From Mesostigma viride (lineage: Eukaryota > Streptophyta > Mesostigmatophyceae > Mesostigmatales > Mesostigmataceae): a DNA stretch of 42,022 nt. The stretch spans positions 1,680,583-1,722,604 of the forward strand of contig RPFO01000380.1 of the NCBI GenBank assembly GCA_009746045.1, read 5' to 3'. Below the pieces are notes generated by a model. The model made no database searches and had not been told where the DNA came from. It was given only the letters and a program-made list of their open reading frames with translations. The translations under genes were made by a program, and so were the position numbers. Of this stretch, positions 8,410 to 18,648 are shown piece by piece. Within the stretch, counting starts at the first letter, position 1, and each line of letters begins with the position of its first letter.

Positions 8410-9260
8410 TAGGCTAATAGTCAGTTTGGCCTCAAATTTGGCACCAAGGTACCTAATCAGATATCTTATGATGCCATGTGGTCAAAAAATTTTTTGGGAG
8501 TCGGCACCATGGTAACATGGTGACATTTGCTAGCAAAAAATACCGTATTTTCAGCACTTTCTGGCATGTATGCATATATAATGACATCAAATAAACTCAG
8601 TTGGGCCTGGAACTTTGCACATGTTCTAAACACATCCCATGCAGCATGCCCACAAAGTTTCAGGCTGGTTGGATGACAAATTGGTGACAAATGCTAGCAT
8701 AAATACCCAAAAATGCAGTTTTTCATGGTTTTTTAAGGGTTTTATCACACATATGCATACATAATGACACCAAATGAACTCAGTTGGGCCTGGAACTTTG
8801 CACATGTTCTAAACACATCCCATGCAGCATGCCCACAAAGTTTCAGGCTGGTTGGATGACAAATTGGTGACAAATGCTAGCATAAATACCCAAAAAATGC
8901 AGTTTTTCATGGTTTTTTAAGGGTTTTATCACACATATGCATACATAATGACACCAAATGAACTCAGTTGGGCCTGGAACTTTGCACATGTTCTAAACAC
9001 ATCCCATGCAGCATGCCCACAAAGTTTCAGGCTGGTTGGATGACAAATTGGTGACAAATGCTAGCATAAATACCCCCAAAATGCAGTTTTTCAGTGTTTT
9101 CCAAGTATTTCATCATAGGTTTGCACATATATAAGACCCAAGTGGACTCAGTTGGAGCTAGAACTTGGCACATGTTCGAAACACATCCCATGCAGCCTGC
9201 CCACAAAGCTTCAGGCTGGTTGGATGACAAATTGGTGACAGATGCTAGCATAAATACCAC
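8410..9260. repeat. ~184-bp satellite, about four to five units
   Basis: CTCAGTTGGGCCTGG recurs at 8596, 8779 and 8963, with a diverged copy (CTCAGTTGGAGC) at 9147, a period of 183-184 bp. A still more diverged unit seems to precede 8596. The middle units are almost identical and the outer ones are diverged. This is the usual pattern of a satellite block homogenised from its centre. The size is close to one nucleosome repeat. No coding content is supported. Confidence 0.9.
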
Positions 9261-9822
9261 AGAAAAAGCAGCTTTCTATTGTTCTTACAAGGGTTTCATG
9301 GCAATCATTCCACCTTGGTGTACAGAAGGTTCCAAACAACACATCATTACATTATGCATCATATTTACAATGCAGGAAGGCATACTTGGGGGCACATGCC
9401 TATAGTACAATGCATTAATAACACACCTCTAGCCAGCTAGCTAGCTATATAGTGGCTAATGCCACACCCGGGGGCACGTTCTCACGGCCCTGCTGCATCC
9501 TTTTCCTTTTCTTCTTCTCTGCATCTGACAGGGGCCTGCCCCCATCTTCTCATCCACCAGCCTGGTGAGCACCCTGACGTTGGTGACTTGCGTCCGCTAC
9601 CCTACCCCCATGGCACGCTTGGCCTTACGCTTGGTGAAGGTGGAGGGGTGGGTGTGACAGTTGGTCTGGGTTTTCATCACCCCCTTCCTCCAGTGCATGC
9701 GTGTGCTCCAACGCCTAAGCAGAGAAGCACACACACACACACATACACACACACACGTCGATCCCTTACCCACCCACCCACACACACATACACATGTATC
9801 CACCCACCCATGCATACACGTA
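9261..9822. other. Gap with small CA microsatellites
   Basis: No supported gene. Contains a TAGC run near 9429-9446 and CA/CCCA repeats (9727-9758, 9771-9800) leading into the ACGC array. Confidence 0.4.
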
Positions 9823-10102
<280 letters not shown>

Positions 10103-10111
10103 GTCATACAT

Positions 10112-10803
10112 ACCCTCCCTCCCTCCCTCCCTCCCTCCCTCCCTCCCTCCCTCCCTCCCTCCCTCCCTCCCTCCCTCCCTCCCTCCCTCCCTCCCTCCCT
10201 CCCTCCCTCCCTCCCTCCCTCCCTCCCTCCCTCCCTCCCTCCCTCCCTCCTCCCTCCCTCCCTCCTCCCTCCCTCCCTCCCTCCCTCCCTCCCTCCCTCC
10301 CCCTCCCTCCCTCCCTCCCTCCCTCCCTCCCTCCCTCCCTCCCTCCCTCCCTCCCTCCCTCCCTCCCTCCCTCCTCCCTCCCTCCCTCCCTCCCTCCCTC
10401 CCTCCCTCCCTCCCTCCCTCCCTCCTCCCTCCCTCCCTCCCTCCCTCCCTCCCTCCCTCCCTCCCTCCCTCCCTCCCTCCCTCCCTCCCTCCCTCCCTCC
10501 TCCTCCCTCCCTCCCTCCCTCCCTCCCTCCCTCCCTCCCTCCCTCCCTCCCTCCCTCCCTCCCTCCCTCCCTCCCTCCCTCCCTCCCTCCTCCCTCCCTC
10601 CCTCCCTCCCTCCCTCCCTCCCTCCCTCCCTCCCTCCCTCCTCCCTCCCTCCCTCCCTCCCTCCCTCCCTCCCTCCCTCCCTCCCTCCTCCCTCCCTCCC
10701 TCCCTCCCTCCTCCCTCCCTCCCTCCCTCCCTCCCTCCCTCCCTCCCTCCCTCCCTCCCTCCCTCCCTCCCTCCCTCCCTCCCTCCCTCCCTCCCCCCTC
10801 CCT
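10112..10803. repeat. (CCCT)n tetranucleotide array, ~690 bp
   Basis: A polypyrimidine run of CCCT units broken by about a dozen single-base losses (CCTCCT steps). The other strand is an uninterrupted G/A run with repeated GGG tracts, so it could form triplex or G-quadruplex structures. It lies just upstream of a CCTCCGTTGGGA motif at 10853 that also follows tetranucleotide runs elsewhere in the window. Confidence 0.97.
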
Positions 10804-10852
10804 CATTCATACACCCGTTCATTCATGCATGCAGCCGCTCATCATTAACACG

Positions 10853-10864
10853 CCTCCGTTGGGA
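10853..10864. repeat. CTCCGTTGGGA motif next to microsatellite, copy 1
   Basis: CCTCCGTTGGGA follows the CCCT array and a short CATT-rich stretch. Related motifs at 28548, 39396 and 40504 also sit a few bases after tetranucleotide runs. In the reverse orientation each would be ...TCCCAACGGAG followed by a microsatellite, like the tailed 3' end of a LINE or SINE. Confidence 0.55.
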
Positions 10865-11813
10865 AACTCACGGGGTATGAACTATGAAACGGGCGGTAAG
10901 AAAGGAAGAAGGAGCCGCCTCCCCAACATGCCGCCCGGCAAAGGCAGCGATGGGCCGTCCAGGAGGGAAACACTGCGCTTTGCCTTGTACGCCGGGGTGC
11001 GCAGGCGACGTGCGGGCACTGTCGCGTGTAAATTTGCCTGCCCGCCCCAGTCCTTCTCGGAACGCCTCCCCAGAGCATGCCGTCATGGTAAGAGCTCTTT
11101 TCGCCCGTCGCCGGAAGCTTAAACCACAAGAATACGCCGGTTAATGACCAGAAAATGGGGGGTTGTCGACGTTATAAACCAGTAGCTGTGGTTTTTCCCG
11201 CACCCCGAGCACACTCCGGACGGGGCCAGCAAGCCCCGCCCGCAGGATAAACACCGGGCGATGTTGCTGCGCCCAAGCGAAGTCATATAGCTGCAAGAAA
11301 AGACGAAAAAGCGATTAAAAGCACGACATGCAGTGTTGCCCCTGTCAGCGCTCCTATAATTCTCACTTTTTCGCGGAAGGGGCGTAAAAATCGGAAACGC
11401 AAAATTAAGGGAAATCCTACGCTGGGTTTCTTTGAAATGATGTAAGGAACTGGTGGAACGTGTTCGTTTCCACCGTCAAGTAGTTTGGGCAACGAGACCT
11501 TACCTTAAAGATGCACGGGTCTGGTCGGACGGCGAGCAAAAACTGCGCCAACTGCGTGCTTGTCCTCGTTCACACCCAATACAGCAGCGTTTCGCGAGTT
11601 TTTTTGTGAATATTATTTTTCCCTATGACAATGCCGTTCGAACAAGCGAAATCCGGTACACAATGGCTTCGTATTCCGTGAGCAATAAATTTTCAGCTAC
11701 CATAGCCTTGCACACCGAATTTCAGTCAACATTGCACGCGCGCACCGAATTTCGTCAACTTTCGCGCGGGAATTACCGGGGAACGGCCCGGCGCTGCGCC
11801 GGATTGATGTGCA
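10865..11813. other. Gap with no gene seen
   Basis: About 950 bases of mixed composition. Open frames here are short or overlap on both strands, and none looks like a known protein. A small imperfect direct repeat is at about 11708-11765 (GCACACCGAATTTC / GCGCACCGAATTTC). GCCCGGCGCTGCGCCGG near 11787 is a small hairpin-forming palindrome. Confidence 0.4.
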
Positions 11814-11864
11814 CCTTGTCCTTGTCCTTGTCCTTGTCCTTGTCCTTGTCCTTGTCCTTGTCCT
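11814..11864. repeat. Short (TTGTCC)n array
   Basis: About eight copies of the same hexamer as the 2.75-kb array at 5602-8354. It ends some 20 bases before the first unit of the palindrome array at 11886. Confidence 0.9.
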
Positions 11865-11885
11865 TTTCTTGCTTGATTTTCTTGC

Positions 11886-12491
11886 GCCAACGGCCGTTGC
11901 AATTTGGAAATTAGGGTGTTATTTTTTTTTTGCCCAACGGCCGTCGGAACCTTGAAATTAGGGTGTGATTTTCATGCGCCAACGGCCGTTGGAACCTGTA
12001 AATTAGGGTGTGATTTTCATGCGCCAACGGCCGTTGGAACCTGTAAATTAGGGTGTGATTTTCATGCGCCAACGGCCGTTGGAAACTGGAAATTAGGGTG
12101 TCATTTTTCTTGCGCCAACGGCCGTTGGAACCTGGAAAATAGGGTGTGATTTTCATGCGCCAACGGCCGTTGGAACCTGGAAATTAGGGTGTGATTTTCT
12201 GCGCCAACGGCCGTTGGAACCTGGAAATTAGGGTGTTATTTTTCTGCGCCAACGGCCGTTGGAACCTGGAAATTAAGGTGTCATTTTTCTCGCGCCAACG
12301 GCCGTTGGAACCTGGAAATTAGGGTGTGATTTTTCTGTCGCCAACGGCCGTTGGAACCTGGAAATTAGGGTGTGATTTTCATGCGCCAACGGCCGTTGGA
12401 ACCTGTAAATTAGGGTGTGATTTTCATGCGCCAACGGCCGTTGGAACCTGTAAATTAGGGTGTTATTTTTCCGGCGACGGCCGTTGGAACA
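11886..12491. repeat. Palindrome-unit tandem array 1, 14 units of ~45 bp
   Basis: The core CCAACGGCCGTTGG recurs near 11887, 11933, 11979, 12023, 12069, 12114, 12160, 12203, 12249, 12294, 12341, 12385 and 12430, with a broken final unit near 12474. Each unit continues AACCTGGAAATTAGGGTG and then TGATTTTCATGCG or a close variant. The linkers are as conserved as the cores, so this is a satellite and not a repeat-spacer array. The first two and last units are the most diverged. It lies directly upstream of the 354-codon gene at 12638. Confidence 0.95.
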
Positions 12492-12539
12492 TAGTACTGA
12501 CCTTCCGGCTATCTGTATGTTTTTGCATGTGATCAGGGG

Positions 12540-12683
12540 CGTCCGTCAAGGCAGAGAACGGACGAAGAGCGGAGGAGGTTGGCTTACAAGATTGAACATG
12601 GGTGTGCGGAAAGGCATCTCACAACATTTTTTGAGGAATGGCGCCAACGATCGCACCGGGCACCGACTTATGGTCGGGGATTG
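12540..12683 (+). CDS. Short open segment overlapping the start of the next gene
   Basis: After an acceptor-like CATGTGATCAG, an open frame encodes a charged, helix-like peptide (RTDEERRRLAYKIEHGCAER, then HLTTFFEEWRQR) and stops at 12681-12683. It overlaps the ATG at 12638 and is in the +1 phase relative to that gene, so passing into the gene needs a -1 step. The gene at 479-1259 has the same layout at 801-831. It could be the true N-terminal part of the next gene, a separate exon, or chance. I have no homologue to decide. Confidence 0.3.
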
Positions 12684-13702
12684 TGAAGACCTTTGAGAGG
12701 AAGGGGCTGCTGACGACACGTGCTGGAAATGCGAAGCCCAGCATTTTGGACTCCTGGGAGCCAGCGCCGTCCTCTCAAGTGCACGACAAGAATCTAACTG
12801 ACACCATACAGGCGGCGTTTCATCTGCGGCAGAAGATACGCCTAGTGCCAGACGATGTCGACATCGTGGGGGGGTCCGCGATTGCGACTCAAGTACGGGT
12901 CCTTAGTAGCAACTTGTGCCAACTCCCGGAACTAATGAGGCATCGGACGGTGACGGTGCGGAATTGTAAGGGGCTCGCGCCGTGGTTCGTGGGGGCCGGC
13001 ACAAGTCTGACGAAGGCAAAATGTGCCGTGCTGATCTTCCGGTTTGCGTGGCAGGTGCTGGCAGACCAGGAGCCCGATTCTTACAATGCCTGGCTGGAAG
13101 AGAATCCAGGGTTTTCTGACAAAATTAAAAAACTGACGGGGGAGGACAGTGACCGTGCCGTGCAGAGGTTCGGATACTTTCGTTCGCCAACGGCCGAGGA
13201 AGGGAGGGCCATTCTCCGGACGTACTCCAAGAAGGATATGGCGGCCGCGTGCTCCGAGGAGTTGATTACCATGGACTTGAATTCGTCCGAGTGGTCAGAT
13301 GCATCTGACCGTGAGGCAGTACTTGAGCTCACGAACACCGCGTTGGACTACATGCTCGACTACGACAAGCCTTTCGTGTTTGCGCAGTTTGCCGTGCTGG
13401 ACGGCAACCACTACACGCAGATGTTGAAGTCCGTGATTTTTGAGGGCTCAGACGAGCAAGTGAGGACTGCGATAGCTGGCGAGATTGCGGGTAAACAAAA
13501 GGGCAAGTACGTGGAGACAACCGAGGAGGCGTTTGATTTGTGGAGGGGGTTGGTGAGGGACGCGGACAAGTTCATGTACACCAATCTGGACGTGCTCAAG
13601 GGCTGGGAGGTGGAGGGGGAAGCACTGATCCCGCCCATGAAGGACATGCGGACGCCAAAGGTAAATATAACGGATCGGGTGTGGGAACGTTTTAGGCACT
13701 AG
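12638..13702 (+). CDS. Unrecognised 354-aa protein bracketed by palindrome arrays
   Basis: A single intact frame runs from ATG 12638 to TAG 13700-13702. The protein is soluble-looking, with no signal peptide or membrane segment and mixed helices (QAAFHLRQKIRLVPDDVDIV, CAVLIFRFAWQVLADQ, LELTNTALDYMLDYDKPFVF) and an acidic middle. A lysine-rich KQKGKYVE lies near residue 290. No catalytic motif is recognised. It sits exactly between palindrome arrays 1 and 2, and array 2 begins within about 16 bases of the stop codon. It contains one degenerate palindrome (GCCAACGGCCGAGG at about 13187). I consider it a real gene because of its length, intact frame and non-repetitive composition. Function is unknown. 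Confidence 0.7.
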   Translation: MAPTIAPGTDLWSGIVKTFERKGLLTTRAGNAKPSILDSWEPAPSSQVHDKNLTDTIQAAFHLRQKIRLVPDDVDIVGGSAIATQVRVLSSNLCQLPELMRHRTVTVRNCKGLAPWFVGAGTSLTKAKCAVLIFRFAWQVLADQEPDSYNAWLEENPGFSDKIKKLTGEDSDRAVQRFGYFRSPTAEEGRAILRTYSKKDMAAACSEELITMDLNSSEWSDASDREAVLELTNTALDYMLDYDKPFVFAQFAVLDGNHYTQMLKSVIFEGSDEQVRTAIAGEIAGKQKGKYVETTEEAFDLWRGLVRDADKFMYTNLDVLKGWEVEGEALIPPMKDMRTPKVNITDRVWERFRH

Positions 13703-13703
13703 A

Positions 13704-14365
13704 TGTGATTTTTGTTCGCCAACGGCCGTTGGAACCTGGAAATTAGTGTGTGATTTTTCTTTCGCCAACGGCCGTTGGAACCTGGAAATTAGGGTGTGAT
13801 TTTTCTTGCGCCAACGGCCGTTGGAACCTGGAAATTCGGTCGACATTTTTCTTGCGCCAACGGCCGTTGGAACCTGGAAATTAGGGTGTGATTTTTCTTG
13901 CGCCAACGGCCGTTGGAACCTGGAAATTAGGGTGTGATTTTTCTTGCGCCAACGGCCGTTGGAACCTGGAAATTAGTGTGTGATTTTTCTTGCGCCAACG
14001 GCCGTTGGAACCTGGAAATTAGGGTGTCATTTTTCTTGCGCCAACGGCCGTTGGAACCTGGAAATTAGGGTGTGATTTTTCTTTCGCCAACGGCCGTTGG
14101 AACCTGGAAATTTGGTGTGATTTTTCTTGCGCCAACGGCCGTTGGAACCTGGAAATAGGGTGTGATTTTTCTTGCGCCAACGGCCGTTGGAACCTGGAAA
14201 TTAGTGTGTGATTTTTCTTGCGCCAACGGCCGTTGGAACCTGGAAATTAGGGTGTGATTTTTCTTGCGCCAACGGCCGTTGGAACCTGGAAATTAGGGTG
14301 TGATTTTTCTTGCGCCAACGGCCGTTGGAACCTGGAAATTAGGGTGTGATTTTTGTTCGGGAACG
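13704..14365. repeat. Palindrome-unit tandem array 2, 15 units of ~45 bp
   Basis: The core CCAACGGCCGTTGG recurs near 13719, 13764, 13810, 13856, 13902, 13949, 13994, 14041, 14086, 14132, 14177, 14222, 14269 and 14314, with a broken last unit near 14361 (GGGAACGGCCGATC). Units are more uniform than in array 1 and use TTTTTCTTGCG before the core. The first unit starts immediately after the stop codon at 13702. Confidence 0.95.
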
Positions 14366-14392
14366 GCCGATCTTCCAAAGTGTAAGGACAAA

Positions 14393-14965
14393 ATGTCAGG
14401 TCGTGTGTTGTATGACCGTTTTTTGTCTCAAACACTGATTCACATTTCATGCATGCAGGGGAGAGAGGCGCATCGGAGGGTTGCCCTGATCGGAGGGGGG
14501 CTGAATGCAGAAGACGAGGCCGTTTCCAAAAAGTCGAGGGGGACGGCGCTGCTGGAAGTGCACAACTATTTCAAGACGCACATGGAGGAATCCTGGGATA
14601 AGCCGGAGGTGCCCCTTCAGGACCAGAAAGAAATATGGAATTTGATTCATGGGGTTTCAAGCAGCACTGAGAAGGCAAGGAAGGACGGGGAGGGGGAGGA
14701 GGGTGGTGAGGAGCGGGTTGGAGGGCGATTGAACGAGGGTGGTTTGTCCGAATCGGAGAAAACCCAAGTCTACGACTTCATCTCGGCTGTGAAGGATGAA
14801 ACGGTCGCTCCGAACGACGACAGTAGATGTGGAATGCCGATTGAGGACAAGCTGGCCAAGGAGCTTGCAGAGTTTCTGGACATCGTGGCAGCGGACAAGC
14901 TGGACGGGGAGGGAAGGGTGATGAGGAAGGGGGGGGGATCAAACAGGAAGGGTGGAGGAGTCTAG
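14393..14965 (+). CDS. Unrecognised 190-aa acidic protein
   Basis: ATG 14393 opens a frame just past array 2 that runs to TAG 14963-14965. An acceptor-like TTTCATGCATGCAG at 14445-14458 inside the N-terminal part means that the true start could instead lie in an upstream exon. The protein is hydrophilic, with helices (TALLEVHNYFKTHMEE, LSESEKTQVYDFISAVKDE, LAKELAEFLDIVAADKLDG) and a Glu/Gly-rich linker (GEGEEGGEERVGGR). It has no transmembrane segment or known motif. It ends 26 bases before the next gene on the same strand, so the two may be co-transcribed or be parts of one gene. Not recognised. Confidence 0.55.
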   Translation: MSGRVLYDRFLSQTLIHISCMQGREAHRRVALIGGGLNAEDEAVSKKSRGTALLEVHNYFKTHMEESWDKPEVPLQDQKEIWNLIHGVSSSTEKARKDGEGEEGGEERVGGRLNEGGLSESEKTQVYDFISAVKDETVAPNDDSRCGMPIEDKLAKELAEFLDIVAADKLDGEGRVMRKGGGSNRKGGGV

Positions 14966-14991
14966 CCCGCTTTCGATTCTGGCCGTCTATC

Positions 14992-17781
14992 ATGGCAACC
15001 GTGAAGGCCAAACACGTTCCTCCTCAGTGCTTGTATGACCTGACATACATGGCCAAGATCTTCTGCGAGGTGATGGTCCAGCTTTTCATGATCTACAACC
15101 GCGATTTGGGGAAATACCCCGAACCACGCGACCTCGGCTGGTTGCCGATGCAGCCTTCGGAATCCGACAGCGCCCTTCAGAGGGTGGCCGATACGGTCGC
15201 TGTAGCTGCCAAGAGAATAAGGGCGGTTATCAGGCCAACGGGGAGGGACGATTCCACCTTCCCACTTGCACTGCTGGAGAGGACGGATTTTTGGACGACC
15301 CACAAGGAGGAAACGAAATGGTGGGTCCTGATTGCGCCCGAACCCCCAACCGAACAGGCTGTGGTGCCCCAACCCGTACAGCCTGTGGCGGGGGCTGTGG
15401 CGGTGACGGGGGCTGTGCCGGAGGAAGGCCAAGCCGAACATGCGGAGGCAGAGGACGTCCAGTCGGGTCGCCAAAAAAGGGGGGGAGAAGCGGGACCCCG
15501 CGGAAGTTTGGGTCGGAGGAGCTGGCATCCGAAATCGAGCAGCAGGGCCCGTGGATTTCTAAGAAAGTTTACGGGTCTGACGGGGAAACGACCTGTGAGC
15601 TCGTTATGAAGACTTTCGCGTGGGAGAAAAGCGATGGGCCGACACGGTTGGCTCAACTGGTAAATGCACTGGAAGGGTTCGAATATGTTGTGAAGGGATT
15701 GGGGGAGGACGACCCGGACATCAAGAATGGGGTAGTGCTGGTGAATTTGGAACACCATGTGCCAAGCTGTGGAATGACGAGGAACTGTTGAAGGGTCACA
15801 AGGGTGAGTGGGTGGAGAAACGGGACTGGAAGGCGGCGAAGGAATGTGGAGATTTCAATGTTTTGAAGAACGAATGGGGGCTGTACCTAAGCAATTTAGG
15901 GGGATTCTTCAACCCACCCATCATCTTTATTGGGTCAAAGGAGCAGGTGGATGGGTTTAAGGTCCTTCTGAAGGTACTTGGGAAGCGGCCACCGGAATAC
16001 CGTTCGGGCATGGAAATTGCGGGTGCAGCCCAGCGGCCAGAGTCGCAGGATTTTCGCAATCCCAACGGCCGTTCGGGCAAGGAAATTGCGGGTGCAGCCC
16101 AGAAGCGTCCGCTGGAGACGGCAGGCGCTGGCACCAAAAAGAAACGCCGGAAGCGCGCCGCCTCGGAGACCCCCGCGGCCGAAGACGTCTCAATGGGGGA
16201 TGATGAGGATGTCGGGTCACATGGGGGTGATGATGGGGAGGAGGTTGGTGATGATGGTGCCGGCGGTGATGAGGGGGCGGGAATGAGGGTGGTGATAAGG
16301 GGGGCGGGTCGAAGGACGGAGAGGGGGGGGTTCGAAGGGCGGAGAGGGGGGCGGGTCGAAGGGCGGAGAGGGGGGGGGTCGAAGGACGGAGAGGGGGGCG
16401 GGTCGAAGGGCGGAGAGGGGGGGGGTCGAAGGGCGGAGAGGGGGGGGTCGAAGGACGGAGAGGGGGGCGGGTCGAAGGGCGGAGAGGGGAGGGGGTCGAA
16501 GGACGGAGAGGGGGGCGGAGAGAAGGGCGGAGAGGGGAGGGGGTCGAAGGGCGGAGAGGGGGCGGGTCGAAGGGCGGAGAGGGGGGCGGGTCAAAGGGTG
16601 GAGAGGGGGGCGGGTCAAAGGGCGGAGAGGGGGGCGGGTCCAAGGGCGGAGAGGGGGGGGAGAGAAGGGTGGAGAGGGGGGCGGGTCAAAGGGCGGAGAG
16701 GGGGCGGGTCGAAGGGCGGAGAGGGGGCGGGTCGACCGGCGCATCGGGGGAAGGGGGGAAGGAGGGGGGGGAGGGGAGGGAGGCTCGAAGGGGAATTCGG
16801 GGGCGTCTGGGGGGGGATGTTGGGGCGTGCCGTCGACTACTGCAAAAAGCTCCTTTCGCCTGGCGGGCACGTTCGATCAAGAGCAACGGCTAGTCATCTG
16901 TCAAAGGGTAAGTTAATCTGAGTGAATATGGTCGGTTAAATTATGATGTTTGCATATTCCCAAGTTTGATTTGCGATTGTAATGATAACTAATTGCGCCG
17001 CTCGTCATTGCTTGTCCCACACACAGGTGACGAGTCTGAAGAGGAGCCGCGACAGGATGACGTCATGCCAGGCGGCCCACCCAAAGGGTTTGTGGAAGAT
17101 TCGGAAGAATCGGAAGAATCGGAACCTGAGGAGGAAGCGCCACAAAGACGTGTCACAATTACCGCAACCCAGCCCAAGCCACTAGACAAGAAAGTGCCAC
17201 CACCAAGTTGGCAGCCGTGGATGGAGAATCTGGAAGGTGTGTGGGGGGGGAAACGGGTCGTGCCCCGCTCGCCTGTTGGATGTCCGGTTTCGGTATTGTG
17301 CAAGCACGGCGGTGAATTTTGCCAGTATCGGAAGAACCAACTCCAGCGCCTTGATACGTTGTGGAAGCCCACGTGGGCTGCTGATTCGGTGGCTAAACTC
17401 AATGCAGACCCAATGAAGCTGGCACACATGCCTGATTTCCACGTCGACACGTTCCTGGTGCATGGAGTCGTTCGAAAGGTGGATAAAACGGGCGTGTGGT
17501 ACGTTAAATTTTGGGCAGAAGGGTGTGACGAAAAGGGAATCTGGATTAATGGGGAGCAGGGGACGATGCCCAACATAATTTTCAAGGTACAACAAGACGA
17601 GATGCGGAACTGTTTCAAGCCACCTGAGGGAACGTATTTGGAGTGGTGGATGGACAAGGGGTACCTGGCGACCAGATCTTCCCCAGCGACCAGATCTTCC
17701 CCAGCGACCAGATCTTCCCCACGACTCCAAGAGAAGGGGGGAGACCAAGCTAGCCGCAGGGCAGGGCAAACGAAAACCTAA
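14992..17781 (+). CDS. Large unrecognised gene, one intron and two -1 frame changes
   Basis: The start is ATG 14992 (MATVKAKHVPPQCLYDLTYM). The first frame runs to A6G7 at 15473-15485, where it meets slippery heptamer G_GGG_GGA (15480-15486). The protein-like frame then continues one base back (KFGSEELASEIEQQGPWISK). A second -1 change is needed near 15757-15771, after NLEHHVP, to continue AKLWNDEELLKGHKGEW. The middle holds a basic patch (KKKRRKRAA) and the G-rich minisatellite. A GT-AG intron at 16908-17026 (donor GTAAGT, acceptor CACACAG) joins SKG to DESEEEPRQDD in matching phase. The second exon is acidic at first, then a globular part with cysteines (SPVGCPVSVLCKHGGEFC), and ends with three ATRSSP repeats before TAA 17779-17781. 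The splice signals show that it is a nuclear eukaryotic gene. It may be decayed, recoded or mis-assembled at homopolymers. No family is recognised. Confidence 0.5.
16290..16740. repeat. G-rich ~20-22 bp minisatellite inside the gene
   Basis: About twenty degenerate copies of GGTCGAAGGGCGGAGAGGGG. It stays open in the gene's frame as Gly/Glu/Arg-rich repeats (SKGGEGGG, RAERGA). Dense GGG and GGGG tracts on the plus strand could form G-quadruplexes in DNA or RNA. Confidence 0.9.
17664..17717 (+). repeat. 18-bp in-frame tandem repeat, three copies
   Basis: GCGACCAGATCTTCCCCA occurs three times in a row near the 3' end of the gene. It encodes ATRSSP three times, a disordered C-terminal extension. 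The unit length, a multiple of three, keeps the frame. Confidence 0.9.
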
Positions 17782-18433
17782 AGGGAAGGCTGGCGCAGAT
17801 GTGCGGGAGGGGGGTGTAAAGAAGCCCAGCGGACGGGGTGTAAAGAAACGCCTGTTAGTAGGTAGTTAGATAGCTTGATCTGAACTCGTGTACATTTGTA
17901 AAGATCGATCTGTACATCTGTCTCCAGAGCATTCACTTGAATATTCAAAGTTCAAGTGGGAATTACTGGTTGGGTTGTGCACAGGCTTGTGCACAATTTT
18001 GGCAATAATTATAATTCGTTCTATAAATAGAACTCGCGGGGTCGTGGAGAGGGTTGTGCAATTGTAAATAATCTACAACTTGTCTCACTTGCTTACCCTC
18101 CGAGTGCATGACACTATGACAAAAACAGCCAATTTTACCCCGACTTGAATAAATTTTAATAAATGTTAATAAATTTTAATAAATTTTAATAAATTTAAGC
18201 AATCTAGTAATGAAAAGTGCACGCGGAAAGCGCACCAGTGACCAAATTGCATGAAATGGTAATGATTTCATGTGGAAACGCATTCACAATGAGCATCAAT
18301 TGTCATGTATTTGTTGAAATGGCGTCTCCTCAAGTAATAAAATTTGGCATGGGTATTGTAGATTGATTGTGGGCCCCCCCATTGATTAGTAAATTAATAT
18401 TAGTGTGCACATTATGTGCAATGCCATGGACAT
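17782..18433. other. Gap: 3' flank with AT-rich 12-bp repeat
   Basis: TGTAAAG occurs at about 17815 and 17835, soon after the stop codon; TGTAA is the poly(A) signal of many chlorophytes. At about 18146-18197 AATAAATTTT-type units repeat at a period near 12 bp. No gene is seen. Confidence 0.5.
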
Positions 18434-18578
18434 GCATATTAAGTGAGACAACTATGCCTGGACGCATATGTACAGCTATGGCTATTGACACTACTCAGCC
18501 AGTGCTGTTTGTATCGATCAATGGGGCAACCAGCCGTTGTACGTTGTGAGGGGAACATAGTTGTCTCACTAAATATGC
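18434..18578. mobile_element. 145-bp MITE with 23-bp terminal inverted repeats
   Basis: The left end GCATATTAAGTGAGACAACT (continuing ATG, 18434-18456) matches the reverse complement of the right end at 18556-18578 at 22 of 23 positions. Single ends of the same family occur at 28700-28721 and 29236-29257. There is no coding capacity. It sits 70 bases past the WDR91-like stop codon. Confidence 0.75.
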
Positions 18579-18648
18579 TGCCGATTGTTCAGCGATGTTA
18601 GCACAAAAAACTTAGCCGACTTTGACTGGCCCATGCAATGCCTCGCAT

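Noticed and set aside
5093-8412. Open frames of 900-1090 codons on both strands
   Set aside because: They are produced entirely by the stop-free TTGTCC array; only dipeptide repeats are encoded.
11886-14365. CRISPR-like appearance of regularly spaced palindromic repeats
   Set aside because: The sequences between the palindromes are as conserved as the palindromes, no cas gene is present, and the surrounding DNA is eukaryotic with introns. It is a tandem satellite.
11886-14365. TTAGGG in each 45-bp unit as an interstitial telomere
   Set aside because: Only one TTAGGG per 45 bases and no tandem TTAGGG or TTTAGGG run, so it is part of the unit and not telomeric.
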